A stretch of 64,000 bases of DNA from Arthrospira sp. PCC 9108 (GTDB lineage: Bacteria > Cyanobacteriota > Cyanobacteriia > Cyanobacteriales > Microcoleaceae): positions 2,201,501-2,265,500 of the forward strand of contig CP066886.1 in the NCBI GenBank assembly GCA_016745315.1. The letters are read 5' to 3'. Below the pieces are notes generated by a model. The model saw nothing but the letters and a program-made list of their open reading frames with translations. It was not told the origin of the DNA and did not search any database. Positions 37,928 to 48,117 of the stretch are shown piece after piece. Every line of letters begins with the position of its first letter. The first letter of the stretch is position 1. A program made the translations under genes and the position numbers.

Positions 37928-39676
37928 CATTATATATGTCCGCACGGATTTCCATTATCTTATAATAAGTCAAGCTTCCGCATTTGTCAAGGGGAAAAAT
38001 CGGGATTTTTCGAGTTTTTTTAGGATTGCCTAAACTGGTGATTGGGGGCGGGTTTATGGAGTTCTGGGAAAGGGTGCGATCGCTTTTTTTAACCATGAGG
38101 GTGGCAGGTTATATAGCCTATTTAAGTAGGTTGGGTGGAGGAGGGGAACCCAACACCACCATCTCACCGCTGTTGGGTTTCACCCAACCTACTACCCAGA
38201 GCTATAGGCTCAAAAAACCATTATATATGTCGGCACGGTTTCCCATGATTTAATAATAAGTTAAGCTTCCGCATTTGTCAAGGGGAAAAATCGGGATTTT
38301 TCGAGTTTTTTTAGGATTGCCTAAACTGGTGATTGGGGGCGGGTTTATGGAGTTCTGGGAAAGGGTGCGATCGCTTTTTTTAACCATGAGGGTGGCAGGT
38401 TATATAGCCTATTTAAGTAGGTTGGGTGGAGGAGGGGAACCCAACACCACCATCTCACCGCTGTTGGGTTTCACCCAACCTACTACCCAGAGCTATAGGC
38501 TCAAAAAACCATTATATATGTCGGCACGGTTTACCATTCTTTAATGGTAGGTCAAGCTCCGGTATTTGTCAAGAGAAAAAACTGAGATTTTTAGAATATT
38601 TTTAGGATTGCCTAAACTGGTGATTGGGGGCGGGTTTATGGAGTTCTGGGAAAGGGTGCGATCGCTTTTTTTAACCATGAGGGTGGCAGGTTATATAGCC
38701 TATTTAAGTAGGTTGGGTGGAGGAGGGGAACCCAACACCACCATCTCACCGCTGTTGGGTTTCACCCAACCTACTACCCAGAGCTATAGGCTCAAAAAAC
38801 CATTATATATGTCGGCACGGTTTCCCATGATTTAATAATAAGTTAAGCTTCCGCATTTGTCAAGGGGAAAAATCGGGATTTTTCGAGTTTTTTTAGGATT
38901 GCCTAAACTGGTGATTGGGGGCGGGTTTTAGGGAGTGTTGGGAAAGGGTGCGATCGCTTTTTTTAACCATGAGGGTGGCAGGTTATATAGCCTATTTAAG
39001 TAGGTTGGGTGGAGGAGGGGAACCCAACACCACCATCTCACCGCTGTTGGGTTTCACCCAACCTACTACCCAGAGCTATAGGCTCAAAAAACCATTATAT
39101 ATGTCGGCACGGTTTCCCATGATTTAATAATAAGTTAAGCTTCCGCATTTGTCAAGGGGAAAAATCGGGATTTTTCGAGTTTTTTTTATGATTGCCTAAA
39201 CTGGTGATTGGGGGCGGGTTTATGGAGTTCTGGGAAAGGGTGCGATCGCTTTTTTTAACCATGAGGGTGGCAGGTTATATAGCCTATTTAAGTAGGTTGG
39301 GTGGAGGAGGGGAACCCAACACCACCATCTCACCGCTGTTGGGTTTCACCCAACCTACTACCCAGAGCTATAGGCTCAAAAAACCATTATATATGTCGGC
39401 ACGGTTTCCCATGATTTAATAATAAGTTAAGCTTCCGCATTTGTCAAGGGGAAAAATCGGGATTTTTCGAGTTTTTTTAGGATTGCCTAAACTGGTGATT
39501 GGGGGCGGGTTTATGGAGTTCTGGGAAAGGGTGCGATCGCTTTTTTTAACCATGAGGGTGGCAGGTTATATAGCCTATTTAAGTAGGTTGGGTGGAGGAG
39601 GGGAACCCAACACCACCATCTCACCGCTGTTGGGTTTCACCCAACCTACTACCCAGAGCTATAGGCTCAAAAAAAC
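37928..39676. repeat. Tandem array, 6 copies of a 291-292-bp unit
   Basis: CATTATATATGTC occurs at 37928, 38219, 38510, 38801, 39093, 39385 and 39677. The first three spacings are 291 bases and the last three 292, each with a single inserted base. A unit is module A (to GCGATCGC) followed by a shorter element with AAGTAGGTTGGGTGG...CACCCAACCTACT and flanking TATAGCC/AGCTATAGG. Unit 3 has a different 5' part and unit 4 has TTTTAGGGAGTG in place of TTTATGGAGTT. The 89-residue frame repeated in most units has no coding support. Confidence 0.95.
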
Positions 39677-39948
39677 CATTATATATGTCGGCACAGTTTA
39701 CCATTCTTTAATGGTAAGTCAAGTTCCGGTATTTGTCAAGAGAAAAAACTGAGATTTTTAGAATGTTTTTAGGATTGCCTAAACTGGTGATTGGGGGCGG
39801 GTTGATGGAGTTCTGGGAAAGGGTGCGATCGCCTTTTTTCAACAAGTCCGGTGGGAGGTTATATGGGGAGCCAAGTATAATTGTGGTGAGCCATGTAAAT
39901 ACCAATCAGGTATGAAATCTTCATGGCTCCATTGGAGGGGATATCCTA
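39677..39948 (+). repeat. Module A and leader of the second propeller gene
   Basis: This is nearly identical to 21970-22244, including GGAGGGGAT before the ATG. The 5' limit of the gene duplication therefore lies in module A. Confidence 0.85.
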
Positions 39949-41973
39949 ATGAACAATACTAGCGAAATATTCCATATTTTTGAATCATCAGATTCTCAGA
40001 ATTTCATGCCCCCACTGGGATTAAGTGGGGTAGAAGGAGACCCAGTAGCAGTACAGATGTCCGCGCCGCCAGAGTTCGGGTGGACGCGCCTTTTGGGAAC
40101 CAGTGAGGAGGACAAGGCTAATGCCCTGACCACCGGTAGTGATGGCTCGATTTATGTGGCGGGCTATACTTATGGCGACCTAGGCGGACAAACCAATAGT
40201 GGTCTTTATGATGCCTTTATCACCAGGTTCCAGCCTGATGGCACTAAAGCCTGGACGCGCCTGTTGGGAACCAGTCATTTGGACCGGGCATCAGCCCTGA
40301 CCACTGGCCTTGATGGCTCGATTTATGTGGCCGGCACGACTGGGGGCGACCTAGATGGACAAACCAATAATGCTGAGTTTGAGGCCTTTATCAGTAGGTT
40401 CCAACCTGATGGCACTAAAGAATGGACGCGCCTGTTGGGAAGCAGTAGTTTTGACGGGGCTCATGCCCTGACCACCGGTAGTGATGGCTCGATTTATGTG
40501 GCCGGCTATACTGCGGGCGACCTAGATGTACAAACCAATAGTGGTGAGCGCGATGCCTTTATCAGCAGGTTTCAGCCTGATGGCACTCAAGACTGGACGC
40601 GCCTGTTGGGAACCAGTGGTTGGGACGGGGCTAATGCCCTGACCACCGGTAGTGATGGGTCTATTTATGTGGCCGGCTATACTTATGGCGACCTAGATGG
40701 ACAAACCAATAGTGGTCTTTCTGATGCCTTTATCAGTAGGTTCCAGCCTGATGGCACTCAAGACTGGACGCGCCTGTTGGGAACCAGTGGTAGGGGCGTG
40801 GCTCATGCCCTGACCACCGCTGGTGATGGCTCGATTTATGTGGCGGGCTGGACTTGGGGCAACCTAGACGGACAAACCCATAGTGGTAGGGAAGATGCCT
40901 TTATCAGCAGGTTCCAGCCTGATGGCACTCAAGACTGGACTCGCCTGTTGGGAACCCCTAGGACTGACCGGGCATCAGCCCTGACCACCGGTAGTGATGG
41001 CTCGATTTATGTGGCCGGCTATACTGCGGGCGACCTAGATGGACAAACCAATAGTAGTGGTGCTAATGCCTTTATCAGCAGGTTCCAGCCTGATGGCACT
41101 AAAGACTGGACGCGCCTGTTGGGAACCCATAGGACTGAGGAGGCATCAGCCCTGACCACGGGTAGTGATGGGTCGATTTATGTGGCGGGCTGGACTTCGG
41201 GCGACCTAGATGGACAAACCAATAATGGTGGGTTAGATGCCTTTATCAGTAGGTTGATAGTAGATGGTACTGACACACCGGGGAGACCAGAAATTCATCA
41301 AGTCATTAATTTCGAGAGTTTCCCGCCTCAAATTACGGGAGTTTTGCCAGGGGAGAATCAAGGCTCGATTACTCAACCTGTGCCTAATCAATGGTTTGGT
41401 AGTGACCAGAATGATGTAATTATCGGGACGGCATCTGATGAAACTTTGCTGGGTTTTCAAGGTGATGATTTGCTCCAGGTTTCCCAGGGAAATAATACTC
41501 TCTTTGGTGGTCAGGGTAATGATATCCTAGTTGCTGGGGAGGGGGATGATATGCTATTGGGAAATAAGGATGATGATATCCTATTTGGAGGCGACGGTAA
41601 TGATTCTATTTATGGTGGTCAGGGGAATGATACGTTGGTAGCAGGTAATGGTAATCAGATTTTGTTTGGAGACGAGGGTAATGATATCCTATTTGGAGGT
41701 GCAAAAGGTGCGGATACTCTGGTGGGAGGGGAGGGAAATGATACTTTGGTGATGCTTCCGGGAGAAGGTTACAGCATAGTAACTGACTTTCAGGTAAATC
41801 AGGATATGGTGGTTTTGCTGGGTAGCCCTGATGACTATGAAATTGGGTCAATACCCAACGGATTTAATGATGGTACTGCTATTTATGAAGCGGGTTCTGA
41901 CCAACTTGTGGGTATCCTGGAAGGGGTTACTAATGTGAGTTTAGAAGATGATAATATCTTCGGTTGGGCGTAG
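39949..41973 (+). CDS. Seven-bladed beta-propeller (SBBP-type) protein with RTX repeats, copy 2
   Basis: This 674-residue paralogue has the same layout as the protein at 22245: identical first 55 residues, seven 57-residue WTRLLG blades, RTX nonapeptides (about 505-605) and the same C-terminal domain. The last roughly 235 residues differ at only about four positions (A/T, W/F, D/E, I/M). The blades differ mainly at three short sites: after LLGT, after VAG, and before DAFI. The frame of the blades is conserved and both copies look intact, so both may be expressed. The 3' flank is also duplicated for about 75 bases before the 151-bp units begin. Confidence 0.88.
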   Translation: MNNTSEIFHIFESSDSQNFMPPLGLSGVEGDPVAVQMSAPPEFGWTRLLGTSEEDKANALTTGSDGSIYVAGYTYGDLGGQTNSGLYDAFITRFQPDGTKAWTRLLGTSHLDRASALTTGLDGSIYVAGTTGGDLDGQTNNAEFEAFISRFQPDGTKEWTRLLGSSSFDGAHALTTGSDGSIYVAGYTAGDLDVQTNSGERDAFISRFQPDGTQDWTRLLGTSGWDGANALTTGSDGSIYVAGYTYGDLDGQTNSGLSDAFISRFQPDGTQDWTRLLGTSGRGVAHALTTAGDGSIYVAGWTWGNLDGQTHSGREDAFISRFQPDGTQDWTRLLGTPRTDRASALTTGSDGSIYVAGYTAGDLDGQTNSSGANAFISRFQPDGTKDWTRLLGTHRTEEASALTTGSDGSIYVAGWTSGDLDGQTNNGGLDAFISRLIVDGTDTPGRPEIHQVINFESFPPQITGVLPGENQGSITQPVPNQWFGSDQNDVIIGTASDETLLGFQGDDLLQVSQGNNTLFGGQGNDILVAGEGDDMLLGNKDDDILFGGDGNDSIYGGQGNDTLVAGNGNQILFGDEGNDILFGGAKGADTLVGGEGNDTLVMLPGEGYSIVTDFQVNQDMVVLLGSPDDYEIGSIPNGFNDGTAIYEAGSDQLVGILEGVTNVSLEDDNIFGWA

Positions 41974-42050
41974 GTGATGGTTGGGCGGCTTTCGGTTTAG
42001 CTACTTGGTTATGAGATGGGCTGTAAAATGCGATCGCCTTTATGCTCCCC

Positions 42051-45000
42051 AAACCCATATATATGTCTTCACAGTTTCCCAGAAGTAGGTTGGGTGTAGC
42101 GCAGCGAAACCCAACGCCACCATGGTTTTCCCCACCAGTCAAATTGACAGGGGGTTGAGTTGCACCCAACCTACTATTGTTGATGGATTGACTATCTGAA
42201 TAAACCCATATATATGTCTTCACAGTTTCCCAGAAGTAGGTTGGGTGTAGCGCAGCGAAACCCAACGCCACCATGGTTTTCCCCACCAGTCAAATTGACA
42301 GGGGGTTGGGTTGCACCCAACCTACTATTGTTGATGGATTGACTATCTGAATAAACCCATATATATGTCTTCACAGTTTCCCATAAGTAGGTTGGGTGTA
42401 GCGCAGCGAAACCCAACGCCACCATGGTTTTCCCCACCAGTCAAATTGACAGGGGGTTGTGTTGCACCCAACCTACTATTGTTGATGGATTGACTATCTG
42501 AATAAACCCATATATATGTCTTCACATTTTCCCATAAGTAGGTTGGGTGTAGCGCAGCGAAACCCAACGCCACCATGGTTTTCCCCACCAGTCAAATTGA
42601 CAGGGGGTTGGGTTGCACCCAACCTACTATTGTTGATGGATTGACTATCTGAATAAACCCATATATATGTCTTCACAGTTTCCCATAAGTAGGTTGGGTG
42701 TAGCGCAGCGAAACCCAACGCCACCATGGTTTTCCCCACCAGTCAAATTGACAGGGGGTTGTGTTGCACCCAACCTACTATTGTTGATGGATTGACTATC
42801 TGAATAAACCCATATATATGTCTTCACAGTTTCCCAGAAGTAGGTTGGGTGTAGCGCAGCGAAACCCAACGCCACCATGGTTTTCCCCACCAGTCAAATT
42901 GACAGGGGGTTGGGTTGCACCCAACCTACTATTGTTGATGGATTGACTATCTGAATAAACCCATATATATGTCTTCACAGTTTCCCAGAAGTAGGTTGGG
43001 TGTAGCGCAGCGAAACCCAACGCCACCATGGTTTTCCCCACCAGTCAAATTGACAGGGGGTTGGGTTGCACCCAACCTACTATTGTTGATGGATTGACTA
43101 TCTGAATAAACCCATATATATGTCTTCACAGTTTCCCAGAAGTAGGTTGGGTGTAGCGCAGCGAAACCCAACGCCACCATGGTTTTCCCCACCAGTCAAA
43201 TTGACAGGGGGTTGGGTTGCACCCAACCTACTATTGTTGATGGATTGACTATCTGAATAAACCCATATATATGTCTTCACAGTTTCCCATAAGTAGGTTG
43301 GGTGTAGCGCAGCGAAACCCAACGCCACCATGGTTTTCCCCACCAGTCAAATTGACAGGGGGTTGTGTTGCACCCAACCTACTATTGTTGATGGATTGAC
43401 TATCTGAATAAACCCATATATATGTCTTCACATTTTCCCATAAGTAGGTTGGGTGTAGCGCAGCGAAACCCAACGCCACCATGGTTTTCCCCACCAGTCA
43501 AATTGACAGGGGGTTGTGTTGCACCCAACCTACTATTGTTGATGGATTGACTATCTGAATAAACCCATATATATGTCTTCACAGTTTCCCATAAGTAGGT
43601 TGGGTGTAGCGCAGCGAAACCCAACGCCACCATGGTTTTCCCCACCAGTCAAATTGACAGGGGGTTGAGTTGCACCCAACCTACTATTGTTGATGGATTG
43701 ACTATCTGAATAAACCCATATATATGTCTTCACAGTTTCCCAGAAGTAGGTTGGGTGTAGCGCAGCGAAACCCAACGCCACCATGGTTTTCCCCACCAGT
43801 CAAATTGACAGGGGGTTGTGTTGCACCCAACCTACTATTGTTGATGGATTGACTATCTGAATAAACCCATATATATGTCTTCACATTTTCCCATAAGTAG
43901 GTTGGGTGTAGCGCAGCGAAACCCAACGCCACCATGGTTTTCCCCACCAGTCAAATTGACAGGGGGTTGGGTTGCACCCAACCTACTATTGTTGATGGAT
44001 TGACTATCTGAATAAACCCATATATATGTCTTCACAGTTTCCCAGAAGTAGGTTGGGTGTAGCGCAGCGAAACCCAACGCCACCATGGTTTTCCCCACCA
44101 GTCAAATTGACAGGGGGTTGGGTTGCACCCAACCTACTATTGTTGATGGATTGACTATCTGAATAAACCCATATATATGTCTTCACAGTTTCCCAGAAGT
44201 AGGTTGGGTGTAGCGCAGCGAAACCCAACGCCACCATGGTTTTCCCCACCAGTCAAATTGACAGGGGGTTGGGTTGCACCCAACCTACTATTGTTGATGG
44301 ATTGACTATCTGAATAAACCCATATATATGTCTTCACAGTTTCCCAGAAGTAGGTTGGGTGTAGCGCAGCGAAACCCAACGCCACCATGGTTTTCCCCAC
44401 CAGTCAAATTGACAGGGGGTTGGGTTGCACCCAACCTACTATTGTTGATGGATTGACTATCTGAATAAACCCATATATATGTCTTCACAGTTTCCCAGAA
44501 GTAGGTTGGGTGTAGCGCAGCGAAACCCAACGCCACCATGGTTTTCCCCACCAGTCAAATTGACAGGGGGTTGGGTTGCACCCAACCTACTATTGTTGAT
44601 GGATTGACTATCTGAATAAACCCATATATATGTCTTCACAGTTTCCCATAAGTAGGTTGGGTGTAGCGCAGCGAAACCCAACGCCACCATGGTTTTCCCC
44701 ACCAGTCAAATTGACAGGGGGTTGGGTTGCACCCAACCTACTATTGTTGATGGATTGACTATCTGAATAAACCCATATATATGTCTTCACAGTTTCCCAT
44801 AAGTAGGTTGGGTGTAGCGCAGCGAAACCCAACGCCACCATGGTTTTCCCCACCAGTCAAATTGACAGGGGGTTGGGTTGCACCCAACCTACTATTGTTG
44901 ATGGATTGACTATCTGAATAAACCCATATATATGTCTTCACAGTTTCCCATAAGTAGGTTGGGTGTAGCGCAGCGAAACCCAACGCCACCATGGTTTTCC

Positions 45001-45673
45001 CCACCAGTCAAATTGACAGGGGGTTGGGTTGCACCCAACTACTATTGTTGATGGATTGACTATCTGAATAAACCCATATATATGTCTTCACAGTTTCCCA
45101 GAAGTAGGTTGGGTGTAGCGCAGCGAAACCCAACGCCACGATGGTTTTCCCCACCAGTCAAATTGACAGGGGGTTGGGTTGCACCCAACCTACTATTGTT
45201 GATGGATTGACTATCTGAATAAACCCATATATATGTCTTCACAGTTTCCCAGAAGTAGGTTGGGTGTAGCGCAGCGAAACCCAACGCCACCATGGTTTTC
45301 CCCACCAGTCAAATTGACAGGGGGTTGGGTTGCACCCAACCTACTATTGTTGATGGATTGACTATCTGAATAAACCCATATATATGTCTTCACAGTTTCC
45401 CAGAAGTAGGTTGGGTGTAGCGCAGCGAAACCCAACGCCACGATGGTTTTCCCCACCAGTCAAATTGACAGGAGGTTGAGTTGCACCCAACCTACTATTG
45501 TTGATGGATTGACTATCTGAATAAACCCATATATATGTCTTCACAGTTTCCCAGAAGTAGGTTGGGTGTAGCGCAGCGAAACCCAACGCCACGATGGTTT
45601 TCCCCACCAGTCAAATTGACAGGAGGTTGAGTTGCACCCAACCTACTATTGTTGATGGATTGACTATCTGAAT
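42051..45673. repeat. Tandem array, 24 copies of the 151-bp unit
   Basis: Unit starts run from 42051 every 151 bases to 45674, one base short of 24 x 151 because unit 20 has CACCCAACTACT in place of CACCCAACCTACT (near 45037). Variants differ from the first array: CAGTTTCCC is dominant (CATTTTCCC in units 4, 10 and 13), with CCACCATGG and CCCCACC, and GTTGGG/GTTGTG/GTTGAG mixed along the array. Units 14-17 are identical at these sites, a sign of recent duplication. Overlapping 81-codon frames on the minus strand repeat with the unit and are not credible genes. Confidence 0.97.
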
Positions 45674-45873
45674 AAACCCATATATATGTCGGCACAGATT
45701 CCCATTCTTTAATGGTAGGTCAATTTGGGGGATTTGTCAAGGGGAAAACCTGGGATTTTGGGAGTTTTTTTAAGGATGGCTGAAACAGGTGATTTGGGGC
45801 GGGTTGGGTGAGGGGGTAGAGAAGGGGTTGATTGATAGGGTTGGGTTGCACCCAACCTACTATTGTTGATGGT
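45674..45873. repeat. Diverged module A plus a 3' fragment of the 151-bp unit
   Basis: From ATATATGTCGGCACAG the sequence follows module A with changes (AATTTGGGGGATTTG), then at about 45839 joins GGGTTGGGTTGCACCC and AACCTACTATTGTTGATGG, the right end of the 151-bp unit. The LarA-like gene begins at the next ATG. Confidence 0.8.
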
Positions 45874-47070
45874 ATGATGGCGCTAATTGCTGAGATTAAA
45901 ATCAATATGAAAATTATCACCCTAGAACCAGTTGAGCTGATTTCGGTTGATGCCATTATCGGCAAAATAACCGATTATTTATTATCCCTAAATCAACAGT
46001 ACGATCGCCTTCTGATTATCTGTGAAGATGTCACCCGTTCCACACCTATTAACCTATTTTTCCCCCAATTATTAAGGTTTCTGCACAGACATTCATCCCC
46101 GGAGATTTCCGTAATATTTGCCTTGGGAACTCATCGACCGATGACCGAGACAGAAATGCTCAATAAATTGGGAATATCCCCTAGGGAAGCTGAAAATATT
46201 AACCTGTTAAATCATCATGCCTTTGATGATAGTCATTTAGTCGAAATTGGCGTAATTGATGGGGTCACTGTCAAGTTAAATAGGGTGATGATTAATCAGG
46301 ATGTCGTGATGTGTTTTGGGAGTGTATTTCCTCATCGAGTTGTGGGATTTTCTGGGGGGACAAAATATCTTTGTCCGGGAATTGCTAATCAAGCCATAAT
46401 TGATTACACCCACTGGAAAAGTAATCTGTTCCCTACGGAAGAAATTATGGCAAAAGTGGATAATCCCATTAGGGATATATTAGCGCAAGTGGGGGAGTTA
46501 GCTACTCAAGCATTTCCGGCTACTTTGGTTTCGGTTAACTTTGTTACCCTTCCCACTGGTATTGTTGATGTGTTTGTGGGTGATTTACAATCTTCCTATC
46601 GTCAGGCGGCCGCACTTAGTGCTAAATTGTTTTTAAAAACTGTTGAACCCTGCGATAAATTGCTGGCTATTGTGGATGATAAAAGTGCGGATTTTTGGCA
46701 GGCTGCTAAAGCGGTTTATAACTGTGCAGATATTGTCAGAGATGGGGGAATTTTGGTGGTGAGAGGAAGGTTAGCTGAGGGGATTTCTGCCACCCACGGC
46801 GATATTATTAATCAATTCGGTTATGCTATTCCTGAACAGGTGAAAAAATGGGTTAATTCGGGAGAGTTAAATAATCCCCTAGTGGCTAGTCATTTAATTC
46901 GGGTGGGTCAGCATTTACAGCGAATTAAGGTATTTTTAGCATCAGAATATATTGATGAGAAAATGTGCGATCGCATTAATTTAGGTTATCGCGACCCAGC
47001 CAGTTTAGAAACCTCAGAATTTGATGCTATTGTTTACCATGCTACCGATTTAATTTTAAGGCGAAAATAG
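45874..47070 (+). CDS. LarA-family protein (nickel-dependent lactate racemase-like)
   Basis: The LarA family isomerises alpha-hydroxyacids with a nickel-pincer cofactor. From the ATG at 45874 the protein has 398 residues, near the family's usual 410-430. Family motifs are EDVTRSTP, ALGTHRPMTETE, FPHRVVGFSGGTKYLCPGIA (His and Lys expected at the cofactor and active site) and the C-terminal VVRGRLAEGIS. Lactate itself need not be the substrate. The start is uncertain: ATGs at 45874, 45877 and 45907 all lack a good Shine-Dalgarno, and the upstream TTG at 45832 lies in repeat sequence. It converges with the AEC permease, overlapping by 15 bases. No larB, larC or larE gene for cofactor synthesis is in the window. 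Confidence 0.82.
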   Translation: MMALIAEIKINMKIITLEPVELISVDAIIGKITDYLLSLNQQYDRLLIICEDVTRSTPINLFFPQLLRFLHRHSSPEISVIFALGTHRPMTETEMLNKLGISPREAENINLLNHHAFDDSHLVEIGVIDGVTVKLNRVMINQDVVMCFGSVFPHRVVGFSGGTKYLCPGIANQAIIDYTHWKSNLFPTEEIMAKVDNPIRDILAQVGELATQAFPATLVSVNFVTLPTGIVDVFVGDLQSSYRQAAALSAKLFLKTVEPCDKLLAIVDDKSADFWQAAKAVYNCADIVRDGGILVVRGRLAEGISATHGDIINQFGYAIPEQVKKWVNSGELNNPLVASHLIRVGQHLQRIKVFLASEYIDEKMCDRINLGYRDPASLETSEFDAIVYHATDLILRRK

Positions 47071-48069
47071 CCATAACCACATAGGTATTGTCATTAATAA
47101 ACCCACCGAACCTAAAGCCACCGTAGCTACGGATAAATCCTTATCCAGACCATAGGCGATCGCATAAATTACCGTAGCAATAGAAGGCGGCATAGCCATT
47201 TGGAGAACAATCGCTAATCTGGGTAAACCTGTCACTCCAAAAAACATCAAACCTGTACCTACTACCAAGGGAACCACAATCATTTTAATGGCTAGACAAA
47301 TCAAGGCTTGGTTAAATTTTTGTAGTTTCCCTAATTGGCTAAGTTGAATGCCAATCATAATAATAGCTAAGGTAACAATAGACCAAGCCGAAGTTCTTAA
47401 AGCATTTTCTGCCAGGTCTGGAAGGGGAACATGGCGGAAAAAGAAGCCAAACCCAAAACTCCATAAAGCCGGATTTCCGAAAATAATTTCTAGTGGATTT
47501 TTACGACGTTGTGCTAGGGGATTATTCCCATAATTAGCCGAAATCATATAGCCGATGCCGTGGAGTCCGGGACTGGTGGCGAGGGTGTTATAAAGAACCG
47601 CCCATAAAAAGTATTCAGGACCAATTAAAGACAGGACTACAGGAAACCCTAAATAAGAGGTATTTCCTACCATCATAGCTAGTAAAAAACTGCCTTGGGT
47701 TGGTTGAGTCCAGGCGGTTTCTGGGATGGGTTGATCTGGTTTTACATGGCGGGGGTCAACCATACCTGAAGCTATGGCTTTAATGCGTTCATCACTGATT
47801 TCTAATTCCATCCAAAAACGCGCAAAAATTGCCCCAACCAATATGGCAACCCATCCAGCAATAGGGGAAATCCAAATATATCCAGAGATATCAACTCCCC
47901 GCATAAAGGCAATGATGCCGAGGGGAACACCAATCCAATAGAGAAACTGGCCTAAATACTTAGATGTACTAGCGGGGAGTTTTTTACCGAGTATAAATCC
48001 TAGTAAAGCCCAGCCAATTAAATTGATGTATAATCTAACAATTGGATTTTCTAATATAGTTAAAATCAT
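47056..48069 (-). CDS. AEC (auxin efflux carrier) family permease
   Basis: This 337-residue protein has about ten hydrophobic segments in the two-bundle pattern of the AEC family. Recognisable parts are LLGFILGKKLPAS at the start, GNTSYLGFPVVLSLIGPEY in the centre and GLPRLAIVLQMAMPPSIATVIYAIAYGLD near the end, where the broken-helix N/P motif lies. Bacterial members carry organic acids such as malate or lactate, or other small anions. Its position opposite the LarA-like gene is suggestive of hydroxyacid use, but the two are convergent rather than co-transcribed. Confidence 0.88.
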   Translation of the reverse strand: MILTILENPIVRLYINLIGWALLGFILGKKLPASTSKYLGQFLYWIGVPLGIIAFMRGVDISGYIWISPIAGWVAILVGAIFARFWMELEISDERIKAIASGMVDPRHVKPDQPIPETAWTQPTQGSFLLAMMVGNTSYLGFPVVLSLIGPEYFLWAVLYNTLATSPGLHGIGYMISANYGNNPLAQRRKNPLEIIFGNPALWSFGFGFFFRHVPLPDLAENALRTSAWSIVTLAIIMIGIQLSQLGKLQKFNQALICLAIKMIVVPLVVGTGLMFFGVTGLPRLAIVLQMAMPPSIATVIYAIAYGLDKDLSVATVALGSVGLLMTIPMWLWLFSP

Positions 48070-48117
48070 GACAGGTTAATGCTAGAATAGACTGGATTTG
48101 ACTGGTTGACAAGGGAA

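Noticed and set aside
37984..39752. 89-codon plus-strand frames in the 291-bp array
   Set aside because: Broken by single-base changes in units 4-6 without sign of frame constraint; repeat-derived.
42051..45695. Many overlapping 81-codon minus-strand frames with GGGGA before an ATG
   Set aside because: They recur once per 151-bp unit, overlap each other by about 95 bases and read through hairpin DNA. Protein similarity only reflects DNA repeat identity.
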